DNA of 64,000 nucleotides from Nostoc sp. FACHB-280 (GCF_014697615.1 NZ_JACJSD010000016.1:62001-126000); one strand, 5' to 3'; positions 25,421 to 36,082 are shown, numbered from the stretch's first letter. The notes: a model not told the origin generated them from the sequence alone. Numbers and translations: made by a program.

Positions 25421-27043
25421 TTACTCCCATTCGATGGTTCCAGGTGGCTTGGAAGTAATATCGTAAACTACACGATTCACACCTTTGACTTCGTTCACAA
25501 TCCGGTTAGAAATTACTTCCAACACATCATAGGGGAGACGCGCCCAATCTGCGGTCATACCATCTTCACTGGTGACGATTCGCAAAACTATGGGAAAGGC
25601 GTAAGTTCTTTGATCTCCCATCACGCCAACGCTGCGAATGGGTAACAAGACAGCAAAGGCTTGCCAAACTTCGTTGTATAATCCACGTTGATTGATTTCT
25701 TGGCGCACAATTAAATCAGCATCGCGGAGAATATTCAACCTTTCGGCGGTGACTTCGCCGATGATGCGAATTGCTAAACCAGGGCCGGGGAAAGGTTGGC
25801 GCTGAACGATTTCTTCTGGTAAACCAATAGAACGACCAACTTTGCGTACTTCATCTTTAAATAGTTTCCGCAGGGGTTCGACTAATTTAAATCGCAAATC
25901 TTTGGGTAAACCGCCGACGTTGTGATGGCTTTTAATTTTGACTGCTACCCGTTCGCCTGTTTGGGGGTCAACGTTGGTATCGGCAGATTCGATAACATCT
26001 GGATACAGTGTACCCTGAGCTAAATAATCAAAGGGGCCGAGGCGCTTTGATGCTTCTTCAAAGGTGCTAATAAATTCATGACCGATGCGACGGCGTTTCT
26101 CTTCGGGATCTGTCACACCTGCAATAGTATCTAAGAAGCGATCGCGGGCATTGACATATTCTACAGGGATATGAAACTGCTCTTGGAACAATTTCACTAA
26201 CCTTTCTGGCTCATATTTCCGCATAAAGCCTTGGTCGATAAATACACAAGTCAATTGATCGCCGATCGCTTTATGCAGTAAAAAGGCTAGGGTAGAAGAA
26301 TCCACACCGCCAGATAATGCCAAAAGTACCCGTTTATCGCCAACTTTACCCCGAATTTCTCTGATTGCTTCTTCTACAAAGGCAGCGGTTGTCCAAGTTG
26401 GCTCGCATTCGCAGATATGATAAACAAAGTTGCGAATTAAGGCTAAACCACCAATGGAATGTACAACTTCGGGGTGGAACTGCACACCATAAAGTTTCTT
26501 TTCGTGGTCAGCAACAGCCGCACAGGGAGTATTTTCTGTATGTGCCAAGATTTCAAAACCAGTTGGCATTTTCACCACGGAGTCGCCGTGACTCATCCAC
26601 ATGGTTGTGCCATCTTCGACGTTGGTTAATAAGTCTGTGGGATCATCTATATATAATGATGCCTTGCCATACTCACCGCGATCGGCTTTTGCCACTTCTC
26701 CGCCGAGTTGGTTTACCATCAACTGCATCCCATAACATACACCCAGAATGGGAATACCTAAATGCCAAATTTCTGGGTCACAGTGGGGAGCTTTTTCGCT
26801 GTAAACTGAACTCGGCCCGCCAGAAAGAATAATGCCTTTGGGGTTAAGTTGCCGCAATTGTTCGGCTGTGGTGCGATAAGACAAAACTTCAGAATATACC
26901 TGAGTTTCACGAATGCGTCGCGCTATCAGTTCGGAATACTGAGAGCCAAAGTCTAAAATAATAATCATTTGACGCTCAAGCTGCCTCAATTCTTCTACTG
27001 GTTGAGGTGCTTGTTCGGTTAGTAGAGTCACCGCTGTATTCAT
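25421..27043 (-). CDS. guaA: GMP synthase (glutamine-hydrolysing)
   Basis: 540 residues, full length. Converts XMP to GMP using glutamine and ATP. The class I glutamine amidotransferase domain (residues about 25-215) has the nucleophile in [11 protein letters not shown] and the His/Glu pair in [10 protein letters not shown]. The ATP pyrophosphatase domain has the PP-loop [15 protein letters not shown], and the C-terminal dimerisation domain ends [16 protein letters not shown], the conserved GuaA terminus. Divergent spacing of 323 bases to cbiD upstream on the same strand suggests its own promoter. Confidence 0.97.
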   Translation of the reverse strand: MNTAVTLLTEQAPQPVEELRQLERQMIIILDFGSQYSELIARRIRETQVYSEVLSYRTTAEQLRQLNPKGIILSGGPSSVYSEKAPHCDPEIWHLGIPILGVCYGMQLMVNQLGGEVAKADRGEYGKASLYIDDPTDLLTNVEDGTTMWMSHGDSVVKMPTGFEILAHTENTPCAAVADHEKKLYGVQFHPEVVHSIGGLALIRNFVYHICECEPTWTTAAFVEEAIREIRGKVGDKRVLLALSGGVDSSTLAFLLHKAIGDQLTCVFIDQGFMRKYEPERLVKLFQEQFHIPVEYVNARDRFLDTIAGVTDPEEKRRRIGHEFISTFEEASKRLGPFDYLAQGTLYPDVIESADTNVDPQTGERVAVKIKSHHNVGGLPKDLRFKLVEPLRKLFKDEVRKVGRSIGLPEEIVQRQPFPGPGLAIRIIGEVTAERLNILRDADLIVRQEINQRGLYNEVWQAFAVLLPIRSVGVMGDQRTYAFPIVLRIVTSEDGMTADWARLPYDVLEVISNRIVNEVKGVNRVVYDITSKPPGTIEWE

Positions 27044-27366
27044 GATGGGGAAGTGTGAATGAAGTAGTAGATGGTTGCACTGTGGTTTGACAAAAATACC
27101 ACTTATCGCCGGAATTTCTTAGATGAGAATCGCGCTGATTGCTGAAAGCTGGACAGTACTTGGTTTATACTTTGCTTTCTGCACTCAGCACTTTACTATC
27201 TCTGCCTTCTGAGGCTGGTAAATGGTAAAGGAACCCCCTACAAACGCGGGTTATAAAGCGTTTGCTTGGCCATTCAGTCTGACATGGTATTAGAAGGAAT
27301 AAATTACCCTAGAGTGGTTACTGAAAAAGCTATTTATTTAGATTATTAATGATTATTCATATTAAG
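27044..27366. other. Intergenic region upstream of guaA
   Basis: 323 bases of mixed composition; presumably holds the guaA promoter. No hairpin/T-run, riboswitch or gene was recognised. Confidence 0.4.
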
Positions 27367-28482
27367 TTAACATAATTTTGCGATTAAGAAACAAGCAGTT
27401 TTACTCTTTACGATAATTTTGCGATCGCGATCAAAGAGAATTGAGCCACATTTTGGTACTGTCGTACCTCGGTTATTATGGGACTGCATGTATTCTTGAG
27501 AACGAGTATCTATAGTTTGGGCGATCGCACCATAAACTTGATTTACCCAATCACTACCACTGTCAGTATCCAATTCTCGCAGATATTTCAGGGCTGCTTC
27601 CGCCGTTGGACTATGAAATACTGCTTGTATATCTGATGACTGCATTCCTGCCAAAGCGCAGTGGGCTGCTAAAATTTCCCGTCGCCCATCTGCCAAATGA
27701 TGATGGGTGTGGAAAATGCCTCCCGCCAATTTCAGCAACTTACCATGATAACCAAACAATAAGATTTCTTTAACGCCTAAAGCATCTGCCTCAACTAACA
27801 TCGGCCCCAACCAGTTAGCCGTTTTTACCAATTGTTCGGGATTAATCCCGATTTTCTGCGCTAAATCTAAACCGTTCTCACCAATGCAAAATACCAAACT
27901 CTCAAAGCGACTGGCTTTGTGTTGTAATTCTGCCCGAAACACGGTTAACTGATCAGGTGAACTTAAAGGTTGGGAAATTCCGGTTGTTCCTAATAGTGAC
28001 AGTCCTTCTACTACACCAAAGGCAGCATTAGAAGTGCGGACGGCGAGCGATCGCCCTTCAGGTAAAATAATCGTGACTGTGATTTTCTCCCCCGGTGCTA
28101 ACATCCGTTGCAAGTTTTCTTGCAATAAATTTTGGGCATAACGATAAATTGCAGGTTGATTATCTGCATCCAGAATTTTGCCAATTCCCTCGCCACCTTT
28201 TATTGTGACTGCTTGTGCTGTTTCGCCACCCCAAGCCACCATTGCCCAAATTGGTGTCTCTCGTGTCAGGTCAAGATTATCACCAGGATCACTGCGAGTA
28301 ATTCCTAACGCTAAATTTTCCGATAGCCCCGCCACTTGTTCTATCGGGATTTCCGCGATTTGCGCTGGTGTAATTAAGTCAACCACCACAGTTTGCACAG
28401 GCTGATTTTGGCGTAACCAATGTAACGCCGCCATCGCCGCCGCACAAGCAAACACAGGTAAAGTGTATCCAGCTTTAGTCAT
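27367..28482 (-). CDS. cbiD: Cobalt-precorrin-5B C(1)-methyltransferase
   Basis: 371 residues. CbiD methylates C1 of cobalt-precorrin-5B with SAM in the anaerobic cobalamin pathway. Visible family features: N-terminal GYTLPVFACAAAMAALHWLR, the Asp/Pro-rich SDPGDNLDLTRETPIWAMV region, the glycine motif VKTANWLGPML, and the conserved FGYHGKLLKLAGGIFHTHHH. The usual N-terminal SGYTLP motif is intact and length is normal. It lies next to guaA in the same order as in other cyanobacteria. Confidence 0.92.
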   Translation of the reverse strand: MTKAGYTLPVFACAAAMAALHWLRQNQPVQTVVVDLITPAQIAEIPIEQVAGLSENLALGITRSDPGDNLDLTRETPIWAMVAWGGETAQAVTIKGGEGIGKILDADNQPAIYRYAQNLLQENLQRMLAPGEKITVTIILPEGRSLAVRTSNAAFGVVEGLSLLGTTGISQPLSSPDQLTVFRAELQHKASRFESLVFCIGENGLDLAQKIGINPEQLVKTANWLGPMLVEADALGVKEILLFGYHGKLLKLAGGIFHTHHHLADGRREILAAHCALAGMQSSDIQAVFHSPTAEAALKYLRELDTDSGSDWVNQVYGAIAQTIDTRSQEYMQSHNNRGTTVPKCGSILFDRDRKIIVKSKTACFLIAKLC

Positions 28483-28553
28483 TGTTCAGGAGGCAGGAGA
28501 CAGAAGGCAGAAGGCAGAAGGTTAAAAAACAAAATTAATTCATACTTCATACT

Positions 28554-28853
28554 TTAGACTCCCACTTCTGCCAACAAAGCTTGCATTGCTTCCCAAGAGA
28601 TGCCTTTTTCGATGTAACGGGGTGATTCAGGATTATAAGGGCTGGCGATGCGATCGATACTGAGAATTGTGGCCTCGTCTAAGAGGACTGGGACATCAGG
28701 ATCAAAAGCTGTAGGACGCATCAAAGAACTAGAAAAACCTTTGAAAACTGCAATTTTGTCTTGTTCATCGCCTATTTCCACCGTAATCAATAAAACTTCT
28801 TGGGGGCGTTTACTGGTGTATTGTTCTAGGCGCTTGCCAATGGAATTATTCAT
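28554..28853 (-). CDS. Conserved cyanobacterial small protein
   Basis: 99 residues from ATG 28853 (MNNSIGKRLEQYTSKRPQEV); a second ATG one codon upstream exists. Soluble, acidic, with IAVFKGFSSSLMRPTAFDPD and a C-terminal helix WEAMQALLAEVGV. I recall this as a cyanobacteria/plastid-lineage conserved protein of unknown function (possibly the DUF7734 group), but cannot name a role. It lies 27 bases downstream of the DUF3177 gene and is probably cotranscribed with it. Confidence 0.65.
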   Translation of the reverse strand: MNNSIGKRLEQYTSKRPQEVLLITVEIGDEQDKIAVFKGFSSSLMRPTAFDPDVPVLLDEATILSIDRIASPYNPESPRYIEKGISWEAMQALLAEVGV

Positions 28854-28880
28854 CAAATTGGAACTTTGTCTTGGAGTTAA

Positions 28881-29474
28881 TTACTGAGGTGTTGCTGAAC
28901 GTCCTTGTTTGCCCAGCTTAATCAGAACAAAGTAGCTTAAGTAAAGTACATAAATTACTAAACAGGTAATACCCAGAAAACCGAGAAATCCAGGTTTGGT
29001 ATTGTGATGGAAGTAGTCTTTAAAGATTAACGGGGCTTCAAACCAAACTCGACAATAGGGAGTTTTAATGGCTGTTTCGGAAAAGGCACAACCGATAAAA
29101 GGAACAAAGGCGATCGCACCGAGTAAACTATAAACTGTTACAGCCCAGCGCCAAGAAGTAAAAACTAGCTTTAACAGCCCACTCTGTTGATACTCAATTT
29201 CATCATTGAGATCCACCCAAAACCACAGAGAAATCGGAATCAGAATACGCGCTATCAACCCAGAAACAAAGCTAACTGGATACTCAGCAATCATTAAATA
29301 AATTGTAATTGCCAACAGACTTGCCACACGCCAGTAAATCATTAACAGGCGTTGTATTCCTTCTGCCCTCTGGACAAATGCCCAAATCAGTAGAATTAAA
29401 GGAATAATCAGTGTAAATAATACTGCTAGTCGATAATCAGCCCAGACATAAGGGCGAAACCACACATCTTCCAT
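28881..29474 (-). CDS. DUF3177-family membrane protein
   Basis: 197 residues with about five membrane helices, starting MEDVWFRPYVWADYRLAVLF, which is the characteristic opening of the cyanobacterial DUF3177 family. Function unknown. The C-terminus (VLIKLGKQGRSATPQ) is basic and cytoplasmic by the positive-inside rule. Upstream member of a two-gene unit. Confidence 0.75.
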   Translation of the reverse strand: MEDVWFRPYVWADYRLAVLFTLIIPLILLIWAFVQRAEGIQRLLMIYWRVASLLAITIYLMIAEYPVSFVSGLIARILIPISLWFWVDLNDEIEYQQSGLLKLVFTSWRWAVTVYSLLGAIAFVPFIGCAFSETAIKTPYCRVWFEAPLIFKDYFHHNTKPGFLGFLGITCLVIYVLYLSYFVLIKLGKQGRSATPQ

Positions 29475-29954
29475 TATCTTTGCCAGATGATCAATAAAAA
29501 GTTTGCATGAAGAACAGATATTTACTATAACGGATACTTCTGCAAATACTTGAAATAACTATAAAACTCTAATCAAGCAGTAGTTATATAACTGAAAAAT
29601 ATTTAAATGTAGGACTCATATTTGATTGGGGGAAAACACTCGCTACACTTCTAATCTCTTTGTCCTGTTCCCTACCTACACGAGCATGTTCAGCTATCAA
29701 ATCGGATTCCGATGGCTCAATAATATTTATGACTAGATACTCACTTCATCCTTCATTGGGGTGAAGTGTACTTTTGTGGAGGTAAAAAAACAAGCAACTT
29801 GTGTATCTCTTACTTTTGTAACTTGTACCAACTGACAACTTATGATTCAGGATGAGTTAAAAAACATACCCTAAAGAGTATCAAGCACAAGGTCGCAGTA
29901 AACAGATTTTGGTTGCTTGCTTGTTGGATGAATAGAAATTTACCCACTCAATGT
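29475..29954. other. Intergenic region
   Basis: 480 bases between the DUF3177 start and the CP12 stop. It contains imperfect repeats such as CACTTCATCC and GGGGTGAAGTG (about 29745-29768, a possible stem), and no gene or RNA recognised. Confidence 0.4.
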
Positions 29955-30194
29955 CTATTCATCGTAAACTCGGCATTCTACTGCTTCTGGGTTGTCATCG
30001 CAGTACTGTTCTAGAGAATTTTTAGGCTTATTTTGGCGCTGGTGAGAGGCTTCAGCTTGCAGTTCTTCAACTGCATCCCAAGCGGCTGCACACTCAGCAG
30101 AATTGCTACCTGAAATGTCGCAGACAGCACGAGCTTGTTCTACTTCTGCTTGAATTTGTTCTTCGAGATCAACTTTTGCTTTGGTTTCGCTCAT
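29955..30194 (-). CDS. CP12 domain protein
   Basis: 79 residues from ATG 30194 (MSETKAKVDLEEQIQAEVEQ). CP12 is an intrinsically disordered redox switch that binds GAPDH and phosphoribulokinase in the dark and shuts down the Calvin cycle. Both cysteine pairs are present: CDISGSNSAEC in the N-terminal half and YCDDNPEAVECR at the C-terminus, as is the central AAWDAVEELQAEASH motif. Frame opens further left but GAAAG lies before this ATG. Length is normal. Monocistronic. Confidence 0.93.
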   Translation of the reverse strand: MSETKAKVDLEEQIQAEVEQARAVCDISGSNSAECAAAWDAVEELQAEASHQRQNKPKNSLEQYCDDNPEAVECRVYDE

Positions 30195-30579
30195 AACTTT
30201 CGTTTTGCTGTGTGTTGTTAATACTAGTATAGAAAAATTCAAAAATTGCTATTTTCTCTACTATCACTCATCATTCTACCTAATTAGTTGAGCCACTTAG
30301 TATCTATGGCCGCCTGATGATAGACAACCACGGTATATTAGGATATTCAGGCTGTATTTTTATCTATCTTTTAAGATTTTATAGAGTCAGTACTGCGAAA
30401 GTGCATCTATAAACTATATTTATTGCATGATTTATTGCATGTAATGGTTCTTGATGAATATCTGTCTTTAAAGGCCGCTAACAGGAGGTAAAGCAGGGCA
30501 GTGAGGCAGTCGGTAAGACGCTTTACCTTGTCAAAACCTTGGGCTAAAAGCACGATGAAAAAGGAAGAGATGAAATTTC
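30195..30579. other. Divergent intergenic region CP12/FIST
   Basis: 385 bases holding both promoters. TTTATTGCATGATTTATTGCATG at 30419-30441 is a tandem direct repeat (two 11-base units) that could be a regulator site. No gene seen. Confidence 0.4.
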
Positions 30580-31794
30580 ATGGCAGATCAAATGCAGTGG
30601 GCTAATGCCCTATCAACCCGTCCTTCTCTAGAAGCCGCCATTACAGATGCGGTGCAACAAACTACGTCTTCATTAACAGCACCGGCGGATTTAGGGCTGG
30701 TATTTATTTCATCTGCTTTTGCTAGTGAATATTCTCGGCTTTTACCTTTATTGGCAGAAAAACTGTCTGTACCCGTCATGATTGGTTGTAGCGGTGGTGG
30801 GGTAATTGGAACTACATCAGATGGACAAGCTCAAGAGATTGAAGCAGAAGCAGCTTTAAGTTTAACATTGGCACATTTACCGGGGGTGAATCTCCGCATT
30901 TTTCATATTTTGGCGGATGAATTACCCGATTTGGACAGTTCGCCAGATGCTTGGGTGAATTTAATTGGTGTGGAACCATCTGCCAAACCACAGTTTATCC
31001 TGCTGTCTAGTTCTTTTTCTTCCGGCATTAATGAACTTTTGCAAGGATTAGACTTTGCTTATCCCGGTTCGGTAATTGTGGGGGGACAAGCTAGTGGTGG
31101 CGGTATGGGTGGAAGACAGGCACTATTTTGTAACGATCGCCTTTACCGCGAAGGCACTGTCGGCTTGGCTTTAACTGGTAATATTGTGTTAGAAACCATT
31201 GTGGCTCAAGGCTGTCGCCCCATTGGGAACCCAATGCAAGTTACCAAAGCCGAACGCAACATTATTTTAGAACTAGATGAAAAAGTGCCTTTGGTGGTGT
31301 TGCGTGATTTAATTAATAGCCTGAGTGATCAAGAACGCACTTTAGCCCAACATTCTTTATTTGTTGGGGTGGCGATGGATGAATTTAAAATGTCTTTGCA
31401 GCAAGGAGACTTTTTAATTCGCAGTATTTTAGGAGTAGATCCCACAGGTGGCGCGATCGCAATTGGCGATCGCGTCCGTCCCGGTCAACGTTTACAATTT
31501 CATTTACGTGATGCTGAAGCTTCCGCAGAAGACTTAGAGTTGCTGCTGGAAAGATATCACAACCAAGAACAGCCTTCATCCTCAGCAATTGCCGCATTAA
31601 TGTTTGCTTGCGTCGGTCGAGGCGAAGGACTTTATGGTAAACCTAATTTTGATTCCTCATTATTTAGGCGCTACTTCCAAAATATTCCCATCGGCGGCTT
31701 TTTCTGCGGTGGCGAAATTGGCCCTGTAGGCGGTAATACTTTTTTACATGGTTACACTTCTGTATTCGGCATTTGTCGTCAGTCGGAGTTTTAA
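30580..31794 (+). CDS. FIST N/C domain sensory protein
   Basis: 404 residues. FIST_N (about residues 30-220) has GLVFISSAFASEYSRLLPLL and MIGCSGGGVIGTTSDGQAQE; FIST_C (about 225-385) has CVGRGEGLYGKPNFD and FFCGGEIGPVGGNTFLHGYT, the typical cysteine/glycine-rich end of the family. Stand-alone FIST proteins are thought to bind small ligands such as amino acids and to feed signal transduction; the partner is not next to it. Cytoplasmic, no membrane segment. Confidence 0.88.
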   Translation: MADQMQWANALSTRPSLEAAITDAVQQTTSSLTAPADLGLVFISSAFASEYSRLLPLLAEKLSVPVMIGCSGGGVIGTTSDGQAQEIEAEAALSLTLAHLPGVNLRIFHILADELPDLDSSPDAWVNLIGVEPSAKPQFILLSSSFSSGINELLQGLDFAYPGSVIVGGQASGGGMGGRQALFCNDRLYREGTVGLALTGNIVLETIVAQGCRPIGNPMQVTKAERNIILELDEKVPLVVLRDLINSLSDQERTLAQHSLFVGVAMDEFKMSLQQGDFLIRSILGVDPTGGAIAIGDRVRPGQRLQFHLRDAEASAEDLELLLERYHNQEQPSSSAIAALMFACVGRGEGLYGKPNFDSSLFRRYFQNIPIGGFFCGGEIGPVGGNTFLHGYTSVFGICRQSEF

Positions 31795-31857
31795 GTGCTG
31801 AGTGCTGAGTGTTGTACACTGAGCGGAGTCGAAGTGCTGAGTGCTGTAGTCTGAGTA

Positions 31858-31985
31858 GGAGTAGACAAGGTAGAGGGGGTAGACAAGGTAGAAAAATTGC
31901 TCCCTTGTCTCCCTTGTCTCCCTTGTCCCCTTGTCCCCCTTGTCCCCCTTGTCCCCCTTGTCCCTTTGTCCCCTTGCCCCCTGCC
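31858..31985. repeat. Low-complexity tandem CCCTTGTCC repeats
   Basis: A minus-strand GACAAGG-type run reads here as repeated CCCTTGTCCCC units (about ten copies of 7-10 bases). It forms the tail of, and possibly the terminator zone between, the convergent FIST and phosphoesterase genes. Unit length varies, so it is likely to be polymorphic between strains. Confidence 0.7.
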
Positions 31986-31989
31986 TCTT

Positions 31990-33096
31990 CTACTTCTCCA
32001 ACAACAAAGTACTGTTGTTATCAATAAAGTGGGGAGTACCACAACGAGCGATCGCACTGTAAGTTTGAATATAGTGACGGACATTTTGCGGAAATTGGGG
32101 GTAGTCAAATACAGCATCCCCATCGGCAATTTTTGACCAAAAGTCACGTAAACTAGGGGCTATTGCTTGCGCCTGCTCTGATGGTAAGTTTAACGGTGGA
32201 TGAGTGAGAAATTTCATCAAAAAAGGGAAAGAGCGATCGCCCATCCATTGTTTTGATAAATGCTGCAAATTGGGAAAATCCGGTACAGATTCCACACGAT
32301 GTGATAATACTTGCAACCATTCTCTGCCGTAGTTATCTTGGCGAAACTCAAACACCCGGTAAGGATGAGGATAACTCACTAAAGAGCCAGTCGTAATATC
32401 GTAAACTCCATCTGAGCAAGCAATATCCTGAACATGCAAATGCCCTGTAAATACTAACTTGACTTGATATTGACGCAGCAGTTTTAACAGTTGCGGTGCA
32501 TTTTGCAACATATAGCGGTTCCCCATTGGATGACGCGATTGCTGGGGTATATGTTCAACTACATTGTGATGAACCATCACTAGCACTAACTCTTCTGTTG
32601 CTGTTGCTAAAACATTTTCTAACCAAGTTAGTTGTTGCTGATCTAAAAGTCCTAACTGCTTACCTTCTGCATCAAAAGAATTGGAATTTAACCCAATTAA
32701 TCGCACTCCCGGTAACACTTGATGAGAGTAGTAAATTTGCTCAGGATTGTCATAGCCAAACTTGCGGTAATAGTGCGGGAAATCAGCAAAACTAATGGAT
32801 TGCTCATCTGCCATGATTACAGGTACATCATGATTACCCGGAACCACATAAACCGGAAATGGCAACTTAGATAAGCGTTGTTGTAACCAAAGATGATTTT
32901 CTGGTTCACCATGCTGGGTTAAATCGCCTGGAAGCAACAGAAAATCTAAATCAAGTTGTGTTAAATGTTCGATGACACTTTCAAAAGCTGGGATACTAAC
33001 TTCCACCAAATGAAACCGACTGGGATGATCCCAGATTGTATGGGGAAGTGCAATGTGTAAGTCGCTGACTACAGCAAAGCGAAAATTGAGAGCCAT
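31990..33096 (-). CDS. Calcineurin-like metallophosphoesterase
   Basis: 368 residues from ATG 33096 (MALNFRFAVVSDLHIALPHT), chosen because the first beta strand and the DLH metal motif begin there. Other metal-binding motifs are LLLPGDLTQHGEPENH (GD), VVPGNHDVPV (GNHD), MVHHNVVEH and FTGHLHVQD (GHxH). Full-length binuclear metallophosphoesterase with a C-terminal extension of about 120 residues. Substrate unknown (cyclic nucleotides, nucleotides and phospholipids are all possible). Cytoplasmic by absence of signal. Confidence 0.85.
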   Translation of the reverse strand: MALNFRFAVVSDLHIALPHTIWDHPSRFHLVEVSIPAFESVIEHLTQLDLDFLLLPGDLTQHGEPENHLWLQQRLSKLPFPVYVVPGNHDVPVIMADEQSISFADFPHYYRKFGYDNPEQIYYSHQVLPGVRLIGLNSNSFDAEGKQLGLLDQQQLTWLENVLATATEELVLVMVHHNVVEHIPQQSRHPMGNRYMLQNAPQLLKLLRQYQVKLVFTGHLHVQDIACSDGVYDITTGSLVSYPHPYRVFEFRQDNYGREWLQVLSHRVESVPDFPNLQHLSKQWMGDRSFPFLMKFLTHPPLNLPSEQAQAIAPSLRDFWSKIADGDAVFDYPQFPQNVRHYIQTYSAIARCGTPHFIDNNSTLLLEK

Positions 33097-33513
33097 TGAT
33101 TTGCAGACAGATTTAAAAATACAGGTTAAAAAAAGCCTTTTCCACAAAGTATAACCTTTGCTTTGTCTACTCGGCTGGAAAATGATTTCTTAACATTTGT
33201 AAATACACCAAAATTCAGATCCCCGAATTCTTTAAGAAGTCGGGGATCTATTTATCCACCGAAGATTGAGCAGAAATATATTTTTTAGCTTCCAAAAATT
33301 TGAAACCTAAATTTCAATATTAATTATGTTCACAAATCTCTGGAAATTTCACCTGATGATTTTGATGATTGTCAAAATTTATCTTGATAATTAGGCGCTA
33401 TTTAATAATTTTAAAATTGTATAGTGTATTAATTATTTAACTACTTAATTAAATTTATTATATAATTGTATACTTAATTTTCTATCTGCATATCCTGACG
33501 AGGAGTATCAGCT
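33097..33513. other. Divergent intergenic region with palindrome
   Basis: 417 bases; contains the dispersed palindrome copy at 33218-33249 and an extremely AT-rich stretch (about 33400-33480) just upstream of trmB that presumably includes its promoter. Confidence 0.45.
33218..33249. repeat. Dispersed palindrome (copy 2 of 3)
   Basis: AGATCCCCGAATTCTT / AAGAAGTCGGGGATCT: 15 of 16 bases pair. Same family as 7682-7710 and 43203-43231. Confidence 0.75.
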
Positions 33514-34152
33514 TTGGCCCCTGTGAGAGTCCGCCAACACGTTAACCCATTAGCCCGCAAATATCGTACACCAGTTAATCCCCTAGAGTGGGAAAAGGTT
33601 TATGCACAACCAAACCAACCACTACATTTAGATATTGGCTGTGCTAGAGGTAGATTTGTGTTGCAAATGGCGCAGGTAGAACCTAACTGGAATTTTCTGG
33701 GTTTAGAGATTCGGGAACCATTGGTAGTGGAAGCGAATCAGTTGCGTTCTGAGTTGGGTTTAACCAACCTGCATTATTTGTACTGCAATGCAAACAACTC
33801 TTTACAACCTTTGTTATCTGGTTTAGCACCAGGAATTTTACAACGGGTGACAATTCAGTTTCCTGATCCTTGGTTTAAAACTCGTCATGCTAAACGGCGT
33901 GTAGTCCAACCAGAACTAGTGGCAGAATTAGCAGAATATTTGGCAGTGGGTGGAGTGGTATTTCTGCAATCAGATATGAAGTTTATCGCTGTAGAAATGT
34001 GCGATCGCTTTGCGGAAAACTTAGCCTTTACAAAAGTCGGTACAGATGAATGGTTAGCCGAAAATCCCCTACCAGTCCCCACAGAACGAGAAATTGCGAC
34101 TCAAAATAAAGGTGAACCAGTTTATCGCGCTTTGTTTGTTAAACAAGGGTGA
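33514..34152 (+). CDS. trmB: tRNA (guanine-N7-)-methyltransferase
   Basis: 212 residues; methylates G46 of tRNAs with SAM. The SAM-binding motif [17 protein letters not shown] (about residues 29-45), [12 protein letters not shown], and the family signature [20 protein letters not shown] are all present. The start is TTG at 33514, supported by GAGGAG eight bases upstream and by the normal N-terminus that results. Monocistronic. Confidence 0.93.
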   Translation: MAPVRVRQHVNPLARKYRTPVNPLEWEKVYAQPNQPLHLDIGCARGRFVLQMAQVEPNWNFLGLEIREPLVVEANQLRSELGLTNLHYLYCNANNSLQPLLSGLAPGILQRVTIQFPDPWFKTRHAKRRVVQPELVAELAEYLAVGGVVFLQSDMKFIAVEMCDRFAENLAFTKVGTDEWLAENPLPVPTEREIATQNKGEPVYRALFVKQG

Positions 34153-34567
34153 TATGTAGTTGTGAGAAGGCAGGAGGCAGGAGGTAGTGGTTCGGCTACT
34201 TCGGCTGCGCTCAGTACAAGTTCACTCACCAACCAGGCAGGAGGGAAGAGGGTTTGGGGCAACTTTACTTTTAGTTACATACTTTAGTTTTTTCACGCGT
34301 CAAAGGTAAATTCACATCTGCACCCCTGCGATTTACACTACAAATTAGGTGTTGAATAGCTGGCGTTGCTGATTACGGGGATGATTTTTGTCTCACGCAA
34401 AGGCAAGGCAGCGCGTTGGGCGGGTTTCCCGACTTGAAGCGACTGCCGCGCAAAGGCGCAAAGAGCAAGAGTTTTAAAAGTGGAATTTTATGATTTCATC
34501 CCGCATTTATGCAACGCCGAATAGCTTAATCAGCCTCCTGCCTCCTGCCTTTCCACTCCTGCCTTCT
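34153..34567. other. Repeat-rich intergenic region
   Basis: 415 bases between trmB and the HlyD gene stop. Holds GGCAGGAGGCAGGAGG repeats (about 34170-34190, complement at 34535-34555), a CGGCTACTTCGGCTGCGCTC repeat (34194-34213) and a sequence at about 34375-34460 (GGCAAGGCAGCGCGTTGGGC) with GC content above its surroundings. No gene recognised. Confidence 0.45.
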
Positions 34568-36082
34568 TCAAAGCTTTACCCCTCCTTGTTGCAACTGCTT
34601 AAATGGATCAAGTAGAAAATCAATAATTCGGCGTTGGCGGATAACGACTTCGGCTGTGGCTGTATCACCAGGGCGCAAGGGTATACATTTATTAGCAGCA
34701 GGTAGACAAGTTTGTTTGAGGGCAATATCTAAGTTATAAGCTGCAACTTTGCCATTGGGTGTGTCTATTTCTGTAGTAGTAGGAGAAATTTTAATTAGCT
34801 CACCTGAGATTACGCCATAATCTTGAAATGGGTAAGCATCAAATTTGAGTTTTACTGGTAATCCTGTGTGCAAAGAACCACTTTCTGTTGTGGCCATTGT
34901 GGCGCGAATGATAAAAGGTGAATTTGCAGGTGCTATCTCTGCTAACATTGTGCCAGATTGAACAACGGCTCCAGGTTTTTGGATTGGTAGTTGAAATAAA
35001 ATTCCGTTGCTAGTAGCTTTGATTTCTCTTTGTTGTAATTGAAATTGCCAAGATGCAATTTGGCTTTTAGTTTGAGCAATATCTGATTGTAAAGATGTAA
35101 TTTCGGTTTCGAGATTTTTTTCCTGTTCGGCAATTCTTAAAATAGCTAATTTCCCAGAACGAGTTAAAGTTTGATAACTACTTTCTTGTTCTTTGAGCCG
35201 TAACTCGGCTTGTTCAATTTCGGCATTTGCTTGACGAATATTCCGTTCATAACTACTTTGTTGTTCAGCTAAACGTAATTTTGCCTGTTGAATATCTGCC
35301 TTTGTTTGTTCATAAAGTTTTATTCGTTCTTGCAGAGCATCTTCTTTTTCGACAACGTTAACTTCCGCCGCAATTCCATCTTTAAAAGCTTTTTGATAAC
35401 GCTCTAGTTCCCGTTGAGCGATCGCCAAGCTAACTTCTGCTAACTTTTTCGCTTTTTCGTTTTGGATAATAGTTTGTTTCGCTTGATTTAATTGCGCTGT
35501 ACCTGCTGCTTTTTGTAAATTAAAAGTATTAGTAGATAGTTGAAGATTTTGCCGGAATTGCTCAATTTGTGCTTGTTTTTCTAATTGTTGTGATTGATTT
35601 TGTTGCTCTTGGGTAGCTAAAGAAACCAAAAGTTGATTTTTAGCGGAATTTAATTGCGTCAGTCGATTTAACTGTCCTTCTAATTTATCTTGGGCTTGCT
35701 GTAATTCTGATTTGATTAATTCTGAGTCTAATATTAATAAAGTTTGCCCAGCTTTGACTTTATCTCCTTCTTGGACACGAATTTCAGCAACCGTTCCAGA
35801 AACAGCCGCGTCTAGTTTAACTGTTTTATCTTGAGTTTCTACTCTACCTCTCGCTGTCCCAGTTTCGTCAATTTTAGCAAACACTGTCCAAGGCAAAATT
35901 ATCGAGACAAACACAACTAAAAAATAGAGTATTCCTCGTGTCCAAACTTGGGGTAAGTTATCAAGAGTTTCTCTGGTAACATCAGACCAATCATCAGTTT
36001 TTGGTAATAAAGTTTCATCAAAAATTTCTTGTTCAGATATATCTTTTGAATGTGATACTTTACCATTCAATGTATTTGTCAT
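34568..36082 (-). CDS. HlyD-family periplasmic adaptor (membrane fusion protein)
   Basis: 504 residues. A cytoplasmic N-terminus of about 50 residues is followed by one membrane helix (GILYFLVVFVSIILPWTVF, about 50-68), a biotinyl-lipoyl half-motif (GTVAEIRVQEGDKVKAGQTL), a long Gln/Glu/Leu-rich coiled coil (about 115-345), the second half-motif (IKATSNGILFQLPIQKPGAV) and a C-terminal beta-barrel. It couples an ABC exporter to an outer-membrane channel. The exporter gene lies 173 bases upstream on the same strand, so the two form a type I secretion pair for peptide export; no TolC-like gene is in the window. Confidence 0.9.
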   Translation of the reverse strand: MTNTLNGKVSHSKDISEQEIFDETLLPKTDDWSDVTRETLDNLPQVWTRGILYFLVVFVSIILPWTVFAKIDETGTARGRVETQDKTVKLDAAVSGTVAEIRVQEGDKVKAGQTLLILDSELIKSELQQAQDKLEGQLNRLTQLNSAKNQLLVSLATQEQQNQSQQLEKQAQIEQFRQNLQLSTNTFNLQKAAGTAQLNQAKQTIIQNEKAKKLAEVSLAIAQRELERYQKAFKDGIAAEVNVVEKEDALQERIKLYEQTKADIQQAKLRLAEQQSSYERNIRQANAEIEQAELRLKEQESSYQTLTRSGKLAILRIAEQEKNLETEITSLQSDIAQTKSQIASWQFQLQQREIKATSNGILFQLPIQKPGAVVQSGTMLAEIAPANSPFIIRATMATTESGSLHTGLPVKLKFDAYPFQDYGVISGELIKISPTTTEIDTPNGKVAAYNLDIALKQTCLPAANKCIPLRPGDTATAEVVIRQRRIIDFLLDPFKQLQQGGVKL